Made by a program: the position numbers and the translations under genes. From assembly GCA_027318945.1 (NCBI GenBank), contig DAHVOF010000068.1, forward strand, positions 1-11,382: a DNA stretch of 11,382 nucleotides, read 5' to 3'. Source of the DNA: Actinomycetota bacterium. GTDB taxonomy: Bacteria > Actinomycetota > Acidimicrobiia > Acidimicrobiales > Acidimicrobiaceae. Positions 1 to 6,640 of this stretch are shown here, one piece after another. Below the pieces are notes generated by a model. The model worked only from the letters and a program-made list of their open reading frames with translations, did no database searches and was not told the origin of the DNA. The first letter of the stretch is position 1. Each line of letters begins with the position of its first letter.

Positions 1-780
1 AAGCTGAGCGGGGAATCCTTCGGGGATGCCGGGAAGACTGTCGTCATAGAGGAGGCCATGGAGGGTCCGGAACTCTCGCTTTTGGTTTTATGTGATGGCA
101 GTAGGGCGGTACCTCTTTCGCCTGCTCAGGATTTCAAGAGGATATATGACGGCGACAAAGGACCGAATACCGGCGGCATGGGCGCATACAGCCCGGTTCC
201 CAACGTCGACCGCACGCTGGTGGAACGGATAATGAAGGACTCAATAGAGCCTCTAATAGCAGAGTTCAAAAGAAGGGAAATCGACTACAGAGGCATACTC
301 TATGCCGGGCTCATGCTCACGGAGGATGGACCGCGAATTGTTGAATTTAACATTAGGTTCGGAGATCCGGAGACTCAGGCAGTGGTGCCGAGGGTGAGCA
401 ACGACCTGGCTTCCATTCTTCTCGAGGTCGCGTCGGGTGAGCTGCAGACGGAGCCCGAGTTCTTTTCAGAAGCTGTGGTGACGGTGGTGCTGGCGGCCGA
501 AGGATATCCGGTCTTTCCGCGGACCGGCGCCGTCATCAGCGGGGCGGAGGATTTCCAGCCCGAAGGGGTTCAAATCTTTCACGCGGGGACGAAAAGAGCC
601 GATTCGGGCGAACTGGTGGTCGGGGGCGGTAGAGTTCTCAATGTTACTGCCAGAGGAAGAGACATTAGGCATGCGAGGCAGTTGGCATATGATTCGATCG
701 AAAGGGTATCTTTCGAGAAGATGCAGTACAGGAGTGACATTGCGCTTCAGGCAAGCATGCTGGAGAGCACGCCTATCTAA
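1..780 (+). CDS. purD: Phosphoribosylamine--glycine ligase (GAR synthetase), 3' part
   Basis: This enzyme joins glycine to phosphoribosylamine using ATP, the second step of de novo purine synthesis, in the cytoplasm. The reading frame is open from base 1, so the gene begins upstream; 259 residues are visible of a family norm near 420. The visible part opens inside the ATP-grasp domain (GKTVVIEE, then EGPELSLL), followed by the conserved KGPNTGGMGAYSP segment. The metal-binding pair E115/N117 lies in EFNIRFGDPETQ (numbering from the first visible codon). The C-terminal domain follows, ending with the typical FEKMQYRSDI. The M at base 58 is internal and is not the start. The stop is TAA, and purB begins 36 bases later on the same strand, so the two are probably co-transcribed. 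The identification is secure. Confidence 0.98.
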   Translation, partial: KLSGESFGDAGKTVVIEEAMEGPELSLLVLCDGSRAVPLSPAQDFKRIYDGDKGPNTGGMGAYSPVPNVDRTLVERIMKDSIEPLIAEFKRREIDYRGILYAGLMLTEDGPRIVEFNIRFGDPETQAVVPRVSNDLASILLEVASGELQTEPEFFSEAVVTVVLAAEGYPVFPRTGAVISGAEDFQPEGVQIFHAGTKRADSGELVVGGGRVLNVTARGRDIRHARQLAYDSIERVSFEKMQYRSDIALQASMLESTPI

Positions 781-816
781 TAATGGGCGAGTCCGGAGAT
801 TCGGGATGGATGCGAA

Positions 817-2169
817 GTGATCGATAGGTATAGTCCCAAGGAGATATCGGACATCTTTTGCGACCAGTCCCGATTTGCCACTTGGCTGGAGGTCGAGATA
901 CTCGCGGCTGAGGCATGGGCGGAGCTTGGCGTGGTTCCGAAGAGCCATGCCAAGGCGGTTAGGGACAAGGCTCCAAAAATTGATGAGGCCTTCGTCGACC
1001 TCGTCAACGAGCGCGAGAAAGTTACAAATCACGACGTCGCGGCATTTGTCGACGTGGTTCAATCAAAGATCGGTTTTCCCGAGGGTGCCTGGATTCACTA
1101 CGGTCTAACTTCGTCAGATGTCGTCGATACCTCCCTGTGCTACTCGATGGCAAAAGGGATGGATGCGGTGATCTCTAAGGTCCAGAATCTCTTGGAGACT
1201 CTTGTCGACAAGGCCTTCACCCATTACCGGACAGCGATGCTTGGTCGGACCCATGGCATGGCAGCTGAGCCCACCACTTTCGGCAACAAGCTTGCGCTAT
1301 GGGCCCTGCAAGTCAATCGAGATCTTTCTCGCCTGGGCAAAGCGAGAGAAGGAATTGCCGTAGGAAAGCTTTCTGGTGCTGTCGGTACCTACTCGAATGT
1401 CGATCCACAGGTAGAGGCCTACGTGTGTAGCCATCTCGAGCTCAAGAGTGTGCCCGCCACGCAGGTGATCGCTCGGGATCGGCATGCCGAGGTGATTTAT
1501 TCACTAACCGCCGTTGCGAGTTCCATAGAGACCTTTGCCACAGAGATTCGGCATCTTCAGAGGACGGAAGTTCACGAGGTCGAGGAGTATTTCAGCCCCG
1601 GCCAGAAGGGGTCTTCTGCAATGCCGCACAAGCGCAATCCCATTCTTGCCGAGCGTCTTGTAGGGATGTCACGCGTTATGCGCGGCTACCTTGTCTCTTC
1701 TATCGAAGACGTGGCACTATGGCACGAAAGGGATATATCTCATTCTTCCGTGGAAAGGATCATTGTCCCGGACGCGTTTTCGCTTGCCTACTATATGGCG
1801 CAGCGTTTTGAGTCGCTGATATCGCGTCTTGTTGTCTACCCCGATCAGATGCTCGAGAACATAGATCGGACGTTCGGGCTGGTTTTTTCGCAGCCTGTTC
1901 TGCTGGCGCTGGTTGCTTCAGGATTAAGTCGTGATGACGCATACAGGATCGTCCAGCGTTGCGCTCACGAAGCGTGGGACACCCGCACTTCATTTGCGAG
2001 AGTTTTGGCCGATGATCCCGATGTCACCTTAAGCGAGGCGGACCTTTTGAGAGCTATGGATCTTGGAGCCGCCCTGAAGAATGTAGCAAAGACATTCGAA
2101 GTTCTTTTGCAAGAGGTTCAGCTGTCCGATTCGAAAAAGCGCGATCTTGCGGCAATGCTTGTAAGTTAA
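817..2169 (+). CDS. purB: Adenylosuccinate lyase
   Basis: This enzyme of the fumarase/aspartase superfamily releases fumarate from SAICAR and from adenylosuccinate, so it acts twice in purine synthesis. It is 450 residues, the full length of the bacterial single-domain-set form. Visible landmarks are H94 and the TSSDVVDTSL segment (98-107), the GRTHGMAAEP segment with H146 (the expected catalytic acid), and the superfamily signature GSSAMPHKRNP (265-275), whose serines supply the catalytic base on the mobile loop. The start is GTG at 817: ATG codons at 783, 806 and 810 are out of frame, and the protein from 817 (IDRYSPKEIS) matches the normal N-terminus. SD-like sequence upstream is weak (GGAG at 795-798). 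In many genomes purC follows directly; here the next purine gene is 8.8 kb away. Confidence 0.99.
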   Translation: MIDRYSPKEISDIFCDQSRFATWLEVEILAAEAWAELGVVPKSHAKAVRDKAPKIDEAFVDLVNEREKVTNHDVAAFVDVVQSKIGFPEGAWIHYGLTSSDVVDTSLCYSMAKGMDAVISKVQNLLETLVDKAFTHYRTAMLGRTHGMAAEPTTFGNKLALWALQVNRDLSRLGKAREGIAVGKLSGAVGTYSNVDPQVEAYVCSHLELKSVPATQVIARDRHAEVIYSLTAVASSIETFATEIRHLQRTEVHEVEEYFSPGQKGSSAMPHKRNPILAERLVGMSRVMRGYLVSSIEDVALWHERDISHSSVERIIVPDAFSLAYYMAQRFESLISRLVVYPDQMLENIDRTFGLVFSQPVLLALVASGLSRDDAYRIVQRCAHEAWDTRTSFARVLADDPDVTLSEADLLRAMDLGAALKNVAKTFEVLLQEVQLSDSKKRDLAAMLVS

Positions 2170-2364
2170 GTTTGAATGCGCTTTAGGCCAGGGAGCGTCG
2201 TTACGTCGGCATTCACATAGTTGATCTGCTTCACAGAATCCGCCCAATTTTTTTGCGCATTTATAGATATTTTTTGCCGAGCGCGACAAGAAATTTTGTC
2301 TACGACGGCCGAAATTATCGAGCACTAGTTTGACACGGAGGACCGGTGTAGATAGGTTGTTTCT
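2170..2364. other. purB-iclR intergenic region
   Basis: This 195-base gap has no gene. It holds a 7-bp inverted repeat (TGAATGC 2173-2179 / GCATTCA 2209-2215) just after purB, which is not followed by a T-run and so is a poor intrinsic terminator. Two T-tracts follow (around 2247-2253 and 2271-2276), each running into GC (TTTTTTTGCGC and TTTTTTGCCG). The last 80 bases hold a near-palindrome and the iclR promoter, listed separately. Confidence 0.6.
2285..2300. promoter_or_regulatory. Near-palindrome upstream of the iclR promoter, possible operator
   Basis: GACAAGAAATTTTGTC has five perfectly paired outer bases (GACAA/TTGTC) and an AT-rich centre. It lies 29 bases upstream of the -35 box. Its size and position would suit a second regulator contact, but its sequence differs from the GGAAAT palindrome inside the gene. 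Only symmetry and place support it. Confidence 0.3.
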
Positions 2365-2365
2365 G
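2330..2365 (+). promoter_or_regulatory. Promoter of the IclR gene, predicted leaderless
   Basis: A perfect -35 hexamer TTGACA (2330-2335) is followed after exactly 17 bases by TAGGTT (2353-2358), which fits the actinobacterial TAnnnT -10 pattern. The usual spacing from -7 puts +1 at base 2365, the G of the GTG start codon, so the mRNA would have no 5' leader. A GGAGGA at 2337-2342 lies within the promoter spacer, 22 bases from the start, and so cannot act as the ribosome-binding site of this gene. Confidence 0.65.
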
Positions 2366-3177
2366 TGTCGGAAATGCCATTTCCATATAGTGAACCAAGT
2401 ATTGAAATTCTAGGCTCGGTGAGCAAAGCGCTCGATGTACTAGAGGCATTTTCGCATGACCAGCCAGAGATGGCATTGGGGGAGATTTCCCACAAGGTAA
2501 ACATGGGAAAGTCCACTGTTCATAAGCTTCTTCAGACGCTTCTGGTTCGCGGATTCGTGGCTCAGGACCCGGAGACGAGGCGTTATCGCCTCGGTCTTCG
2601 AAACTGGCAACTCGGCAATCTCGCCGTCAGCACTGTGGACATTCGCAGTTTACTTTTACCTCACTTGAAGCAGCTTGCTGGGCTTACGGGGGAACAGCTG
2701 ACCCTTTGGGTGCTTGAAAATGGTTGGGCAGTTTGTATTGATCGAATCGAAAGTCGGCACCGGGTTCGCAACTATACAAGCACCGGGACGGTGGAAAGGC
2801 CCGAAGACTTTGCTAGCGGCAGGTGCCTCCTCGCGTTCTCAGGTGAGAATGAGACGAAGAAGGCTTTGGAGCGTGTAAAAAAGTTACGCGGTGGGGAGGC
2901 TGCGGATCGCCTGGTAACGCGGTTGGACCGCATAAGGGATAGCGGATATGACACGAATCCCGGGGATCTTTGGGAAGAGATAAGAGCAATTGCCGCGCCA
3001 TTTTTTGATCGCGACGGCGTTGCAGGAGCAATATCCGTGTCTGGTCCTCAGAGCCGTTTTGACGAAAGCGCGATCGAGGCAATGGTGCCACAGCTTATAG
3101 ATGTCACAAACCAGGTATCGTTTCAGCTGGGTCACGTTGCCGGTGGACATGGTCAAGGATTTGCCAAGCCAGGATGA
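2365..3177 (+). CDS. IclR-family transcriptional regulator
   Basis: This is a DNA-binding regulator of 270 residues, normal for IclR proteins. The N-terminal winged helix-turn-helix spans about residues 15-78 (VSKALDVLEAF; recognition helix near 47-60, GKSTVHKLLQTL; wing RRYRLG). The C-terminal effector-binding domain spans about 92-255, with the family-typical ASGRCLLAFSGE (150-161) and, near its end, IAAPFFDRDGVAGAISVSGP. Relatives such as PobR, PcaR/PcaU and KdgR control aromatic or sugar-acid catabolism, which agrees with the UbiD and ligase genes downstream. The start is GTG 2365: an in-frame TAG at 2353-2355 blocks any longer form. ATG 2374 (M4) is the alternative, but the promoter points at the GTG. 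A GGAAAT/ATTTCC palindrome overlies codons 2-7, suggesting autoregulation. The effector is not deducible. Confidence 0.95.
   Translation: MSEMPFPYSEPSIEILGSVSKALDVLEAFSHDQPEMALGEISHKVNMGKSTVHKLLQTLLVRGFVAQDPETRRYRLGLRNWQLGNLAVSTVDIRSLLLPHLKQLAGLTGEQLTLWVLENGWAVCIDRIESRHRVRNYTSTGTVERPEDFASGRCLLAFSGENETKKALERVKKLRGGEAADRLVTRLDRIRDSGYDTNPGDLWEEIRAIAAPFFDRDGVAGAISVSGPQSRFDESAIEAMVPQLIDVTNQVSFQLGHVAGGHGQGFAKPG
2370..2384. promoter_or_regulatory. Perfect palindrome GGAAATG-C-CATTTCC, candidate IclR operator
   Basis: Two perfect 7-base arms are separated by a single C, at +6 to +20 of the predicted transcript and overlapping the first codons of the regulator gene. As I recall it, the binding consensus of E. 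coli IclR is TGGAAAT-N-ATTTCCA, which has the same GGAAAT/ATTTCC half-sites. Here the half-sites are three bases apart rather than one. The position suits autorepression. This is inferred from sequence only. Confidence 0.55.
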
Positions 3178-3463
3178 TGAGGCAGAGAATGCGGGGATTA
3201 CGAGGATTTGACGGATGGTTCTGCGGGAGTCGCGAGCTTGCGAAGCCGTGGCTCGGCCGGCGATGGGTAGAGCTGGGAGCTTGCAGGGGGACGAGTCGCC
3301 AAAGGGTTAGCGATTCCCTGGTGGACTGAGAGTTTCCTGCAGTTTGAGGGGGTGGAGCCACACGGAGTGACGAATGCCAAATGTTAATGCCAGTGTTGGC
3401 GGGAATCCAGGTACGCCGTCTTTGGTTTCGGCAATTCCAGTGGGAGTCTTGCAGCTTTGGAAA

Positions 3464-3508
3464 AGCGGTGCTGTGGGCAGTTGCGGAATCTGTGAGTTTT
3501 GCACCGCT
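3464..3508. repeat. 8-bp inverted repeat with 29-base loop
   Basis: The arms AGCGGTGC (3464-3471) and GCACCGCT (3501-3508) are perfectly complementary. They lie about 165 bases upstream of the lipoprotein gene start. No T-run follows, so this is not an intrinsic terminator of the usual kind. It could be an RNA hairpin in a long 5' leader or part of a repeat element. Confidence 0.4.
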
Positions 3509-3551
3509 CGGCAATATGTGGGGTACCACCGGCTCACCGGGAAGCAGGACA

Positions 3552-3583
3552 TTGCGCATACCCGAGGGCTGGATTAATTATTA
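3552..3583 (+). promoter_or_regulatory. Weak candidate promoter for the lipoprotein gene
   Basis: TTGCGC (3552-3557) is followed after 17 bases by TAATTA (3575-3580) within an AT-rich patch in an otherwise GC-rich gap. The -10 match is poor. The 9-mer TAATTATTA (3575-3583) also occurs on the - strand in the marR promoter region. If used, the leader to the ATG at 3673 would be about 85 bases. Confidence 0.25.
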
Positions 3584-3672
3584 GTGTGGTTTATCAGGTC
3601 GGATCACATCCGGTCGAACGATCTGGGGGATTGGTCGCCAAAGGTGGGATTTCGAGAGTTGAGGGGGAATTA

Positions 3673-4929
3673 ATGAATTTTAGAAGTGTCAGTGCAGGTT
3701 CCGGAAAAATCAAACTTCTTGCCGCTCTCGGCAGCATGTCGCTCCTTGTGGCGGCGTGTGGTAGCAGTGGAAGCTCGAGCACCACTACCTCTAACGCAGG
3801 AGCATCGGCAAGTTCTACAACGCAGGCAAGTCTGGCTCCGTACGTGTTCCACGCCGATCTTTCTGAAACGGGTCAAGGCTCGTTCCTGGGGTCGCGTGAG
3901 GTCAAAGCTCTTACCGGTCTCGTGTCATATCTGAATGCGAAGGGTGGGATAAAGGGGCACAAGATTCAACTGGAGATCCAGGATAACCAGTCGAGCCCTG
4001 CAACTAGTGTTTCGATCGCAACGCAATGGGTTTCGCAGGGAGTGCCGTTCATTTTGAACGGAAGCATAGCCGCGGCCGCGAAGGCGGTGGATGCTTTGGC
4101 AACCGCAAATGGACCCGTAATCTGGGATCTGACTCCGGTCAATCCAGCGCCGGCGAACAGCTTCATATTTTCCTCGGGGATCTCCTACAAACTTGACCTT
4201 GAGGCTGTTTTGAACATGTTGAAGGCCAAGGGACTGTCCAAAGTGGCATTTCTCAACTCAACCGATGTCAGCGGAGCAAGCGGATGGCCGGTTATGCAGT
4301 CCCTTCTATCTCAGTCGACATACAGCGGCATTCAGGTAGTAAGCCACCAGACCTATGACCCGACTGCGGTGAATGTGACCACTCAAATGTCGGTTATCAA
4401 GGCTGCCAATCCTCAGGCACTTATAATTTGGACGACTGGAACTCCCTTTGGCACGGCACTTCAGGCTCAGAAGCAGTTGGGACTGGATGGTCTTCCAACG
4501 TTCACCAGTGGGGGCAATGCGGTTGCCGGTGAAATGCAGCACTTGGCGAGCATTCTTCCCGCCAATCTGTACTTTCAGAGCGGGCCGCTGTACCTCTCGC
4601 CCTCCAGCCTTCCAAGCAGCCTGACTTCTCCGGTTTCGACCTTCCAGTCGATTGTCGCTAAGGCGGGAGGTCATCCCAACGATGGTTGGGGCTTGGCTTA
4701 CGGTCCGGCTCAGATACTTGTCGCCGCGCTGGACCAGCTTGGTGTGAGCGCTACTGCGCCGCAGATCAAGAGCTTTATTGAGCAACAATCCAATTTCCCT
4801 AGTATCTATGGCGTCTACCACATGAGCAATTCGGATCACAGCGGGATAACGCTGCAAAGCGTGTACATGACCACTTGGAATGGAACGCAGTTCGTTCAGG
4901 CTTCTGGCCCTGGCGGAGCGCCCCAATAG
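3673..4929 (+). CDS. Lipoprotein substrate-binding protein, LivJ-like ABC type
   Basis: This is the extracytoplasmic solute receptor of a branched-chain-amino-acid-type (HAAT) ABC uptake system, 418 residues. The N-terminus is a lipoprotein signal peptide: K12/K14, a hydrophobic stretch 15-28, and lipobox VAAC with the lipidated cysteine at C29. A Ser/Thr/Gly-rich linker (about 30-53) follows, then the two-lobed type I periplasmic-binding fold, with SETGQGSFLGSREVKALTG and LNAKGGIKGHKIQLEIQDNQSSP near the start of lobe 1. The ATG at 3673 is chosen because GAGGGGGA lies just upstream and because an in-frame start at 3499 would bury the signal peptide. No permease or ATPase genes are adjacent, so it is an orphan receptor or works with a distant transporter. 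Relatives bind amino acids, amides or aromatic acids; the UbiD/ligase context favours an aromatic or other carboxylate ligand (inference). Confidence 0.93.
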   Translation: MNFRSVSAGSGKIKLLAALGSMSLLVAACGSSGSSSTTTSNAGASASSTTQASLAPYVFHADLSETGQGSFLGSREVKALTGLVSYLNAKGGIKGHKIQLEIQDNQSSPATSVSIATQWVSQGVPFILNGSIAAAAKAVDALATANGPVIWDLTPVNPAPANSFIFSSGISYKLDLEAVLNMLKAKGLSKVAFLNSTDVSGASGWPVMQSLLSQSTYSGIQVVSHQTYDPTAVNVTTQMSVIKAANPQALIIWTTGTPFGTALQAQKQLGLDGLPTFTSGGNAVAGEMQHLASILPANLYFQSGPLYLSPSSLPSSLTSPVSTFQSIVAKAGGHPNDGWGLAYGPAQILVAALDQLGVSATAPQIKSFIEQQSNFPSIYGVYHMSNSDHSGITLQSVYMTTWNGTQFVQASGPGGAPQ

Positions 4930-4985
4930 CATTGACGGTTCGTCCGATCTTCGAGGCGAACTTGAACTCGAGTGGAGGAGCGCCC

Positions 4986-5198
4986 ATGTGCGTTTTCGGC
5001 CATACTGCGTCGGACCGTGCGGGGAGATCCTCCATTTCCAAGTCGTACAGCTCACGGAGTTCCATCCTCCACCTGTGGAGGCGTCTAGATCTCGGATTCC
5101 GGCTGGGCACCGGCCGGACTGGAGCGACCACGGCCCGGTTGTTTGCAGATTCACTTGCCGCGTTCATTCGGCCAATAAACAAGAGCATTAGGAGTTGA
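4986..5198 (+). CDS. Possible 70-residue small ORF coupled to the UbiD gene
   Basis: This ATG has a strong Shine-Dalgarno sequence (GGAGGAG 4974-4980, 5-base spacing). The frame ends with TGA at 5196-5198, 6 bases before the UbiD ATG and directly after the UbiD ribosome-binding site (AGGAG 5190-5194), a layout typical of translational coupling. The product is basic and Ser/Arg-rich, with a more hydrophobic end (LFADSLAAFI) and no recognised family. Overlapping frames are also open on both strands, so the frame may be chance and could instead act as a leader peptide. Confidence 0.3.
   Translation: MCVFGHTASDRAGRSSISKSYSSRSSILHLWRRLDLGFRLGTGRTGATTARLFADSLAAFIRPINKSIRS
5066..5081. promoter_or_regulatory. 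Inverted repeat CCTCCAC-CT-GTGGAGG
   Basis: Seven-base perfect arms (5066-5072 and 5075-5081) surround a 2-base centre, 123 bases before the UbiD start. Extra copies of the half-elements lie nearby: GTGGAGG at 4972-4978 and ATCCTCCA at 5027-5034, the latter again at 5064-5071. Alternative pairings are possible in RNA, and the GTGGAGG at 4972 contains the ribosome-binding site of the 70-residue ORF. It could be a repressor operator or part of a switchable RNA structure. Confidence 0.4.
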
Positions 5199-5204
5199 TT
5201 TCTT

Positions 5205-6629
5205 ATGGAAAATAACGATTTCCGTAGCTTCCTTTCAACAATCGAGGCCTCCGGCGACCTGGTCCAGGTTGACGATCAGGTGGATTGGGACCAGGAGCTT
5301 GCTGGAATCGGGCGTCTTAGCTGCGAAAAGGATGGGCCGGCGTTCCTTTTCAATAATGTGAAGGACTACTCCCCCGAATGGCGAGTGGCTACAAATCCCA
5401 TCGCTACTTGGCGCCGCCTAGCCGTAGCGTTGAATCTTTCTCCCGACATTCCGCTGAGGGAGCTTTATCAAGCCTATGCGGAGCGCGAGACGGTGATGAT
5501 TCCTCCGAGGATCGTCGATGACGGGCCATGCAAGGAAGTGAAGATATTTGGCGAAGAGGTGAACCTGTTTGATCTGCCAGTGCCGATGGTGCACGAGGGC
5601 GATGGCGGCCGCTACTTGGGCACGTGGGATCTTGTGGTTTCAAAGGATGCCGACTCGGACTGGGTGAACTGGGGAATGTACCGTTTCATGATTCATACTG
5701 AGCGCATTCTCACCGGCTATCCAAGGCCTACAAGCCATCTGGGGAAAATGTTGCTAGATGGCTACGTTCCCAAAGGTGCCAGGATGCCGATCGCAATCGT
5801 GATAGGGGCCGACATTCCAAGCCATATCGCGGCTGCAGCCACGTTCAGGATCTCGGGCAGCGAAGCAGAGCTTGCTGGCGGGCTTGGCGGTCGGCCGATC
5901 GAGCTGGTTAAATGCGAGACCTCCGATCTTATGGTTCCCGCCTCCTCTGAGATTGTGGTAGAGGCCGAGGTATATCCAGATCGAATCGCTCAGGAAGGTC
6001 CTTACGGAGAGTATCCGGGCTATAGAAGCGGCGAGATGGGGAACTCTCTTTGCGCCCGCGTTACGGCAGTCACGCATCGCAAGGATCCCATCCTGACTCT
6101 CGATACAACCGGGTTCAAGGATTCGAGCGCGACAACGACGTCGATTTCGGGTGCCATTGCAATTAAGCGACGGTTGGAGAAGCATGGCGTGCCTGTCGTG
6201 GATGTCTACATTCCTCCCGAGAGCGGTGTGCACCTGGCAGTCGTGTCAGTGAAACGAGGTGGTGCAGAGATTGCGCGCAACGTGGTGGAGATCCTTACGG
6301 CGCGAAGGGCTTTGATTTCGAAGATCATAATTGTTGACGCAGATGTCGATGTTTTTGACATGTCCGCGGTCGTTCACGCGTTCGCTACGAAGTGCCATCC
6401 GGACCGTGGAACACACATCCATCGCTATGAGGGACGGGCGAATGCGCTGACACCTGCATACAGCCTCGAGGAAAGGGTCTCGCATTCTGGCGCCACCGTC
6501 GCATTCGACTCCACGTGGCCGCCTGACTGGCCGAGGGAGACGACCCCCATACGCGCGACTCTTGATTCGATGTATTCACCTGAGATTCAGAAGCTTGTCA
6601 CAGAGCGCTACAAGCTGCTCGGCAGATAA
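5205..6629 (+). CDS. UbiD-family prenylated-FMN-dependent (de)carboxylase
   Basis: This cytoplasmic enzyme of 474 residues belongs to the family that reversibly (de)carboxylates aromatic, heteroaromatic or alpha,beta-unsaturated acids using prenylated FMN made by a UbiX-type enzyme. Aligned by eye with Aspergillus niger Fdc1, the metal/cofactor ligands N168, H191 and E233 correspond to N155 (NWGMYR), H178 and E220 (SEAEL). The catalytic R173-E277-E282 triad corresponds to R160 and E264/E269 (EGPYGE). All spacings agree, so the enzyme should be active. The C-terminal half has the typical VDADVDVFDMSAVVHAFATKCHPDRG and STWPPDWPRE stretches. The ribosome-binding site AGGAG (5190-5194) has 10-base spacing. 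Length is close to hydroxyarylic acid decarboxylase C subunits (VdcC/ShdC). The substrate cannot be read from sequence. No ubiX is in the window. Confidence 0.96.
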   Translation: MENNDFRSFLSTIEASGDLVQVDDQVDWDQELAGIGRLSCEKDGPAFLFNNVKDYSPEWRVATNPIATWRRLAVALNLSPDIPLRELYQAYAERETVMIPPRIVDDGPCKEVKIFGEEVNLFDLPVPMVHEGDGGRYLGTWDLVVSKDADSDWVNWGMYRFMIHTERILTGYPRPTSHLGKMLLDGYVPKGARMPIAIVIGADIPSHIAAAATFRISGSEAELAGGLGGRPIELVKCETSDLMVPASSEIVVEAEVYPDRIAQEGPYGEYPGYRSGEMGNSLCARVTAVTHRKDPILTLDTTGFKDSSATTTSISGAIAIKRRLEKHGVPVVDVYIPPESGVHLAVVSVKRGGAEIARNVVEILTARRALISKIIIVDADVDVFDMSAVVHAFATKCHPDRGTHIHRYEGRANALTPAYSLEERVSHSGATVAFDSTWPPDWPRETTPIRATLDSMYSPEIQKLVTERYKLLGR

Positions 6630-6640
6630 AGGAGTAATTT

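Larger units (their letters stand above)
3178..3672. other. 495-base gene-poor region between iclR and the lipoprotein gene
   Basis: No convincing gene is present. Three short + strand ORFs (from 3374, 3381 and 3499) and - strand ORFs overlap each other here and none resembles a known family. An 8-bp inverted repeat (AGCGGTGC 3464-3471 / GCACCGCT 3501-3508) could form a hairpin. A 10-mer TCGCCAAAGG occurs twice (3296-3305 and 3635-3644), and AGCTTGC and GAGTCGC also recur around 3227-3298. The stretch near 3380-3410 (TGTTGGCGGGAATCCAGG) resembles the GCGGGAATCCAG motif of dispersed non-coding repeats common in bacterial genomes. It may therefore be a repeat remnant combined with the promoter region of the next gene. 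Confidence 0.5.

Noticed and set aside
58..60. ATG 58 as the purD start
   Set aside because: The frame is open and matches PurD sequence (SGESFGDAGKTVVIEEA) from base 1; the gene is cut by the window edge.
466..1062. 198-codon - strand frame over purD-purB
   Set aside because: It is antisense to two certain genes and has no family likeness.
2173..2215. TGAATGC/GCATTCA repeat as a purB terminator
   Set aside because: The loop is long, the stem is AT-rich, and no T-run follows directly.
2337..2342. GGAGGA as a Shine-Dalgarno sequence for the IclR gene
   Set aside because: It is 22 bases from the GTG, lies inside the promoter spacer, and the starts at the right distance (GTG 2346) meet an immediate stop.
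3374..3584. Two overlapping 67-codon frames (3374 and 3381), one with a CxxCxxC stretch
   Set aside because: They overlap each other in different frames, one has only a modest GGAG upstream, and neither resembles a known family; they are more likely chance in a repeat-like region.
3499..3672. 5' extension of the lipoprotein gene to an upstream in-frame ATG
   Set aside because: It would place 58 residues before a clear lipoprotein signal peptide, while ATG 3673 has a strong ribosome-binding site.
4306..5154. 282-codon - strand frame antisense to the lipoprotein gene
   Set aside because: It is a shadow of the coding frame; its composition is low-information and rich in Arg/Ser.
4799..5188. 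129-codon - strand frame running from the lipoprotein gene into the gap before UbiD
   Set aside because: Part of it (MELRELYDLEMEDLPARSD) looks protein-like, but it runs antisense into the lipoprotein gene and has no usable ribosome-binding site or recognised family.
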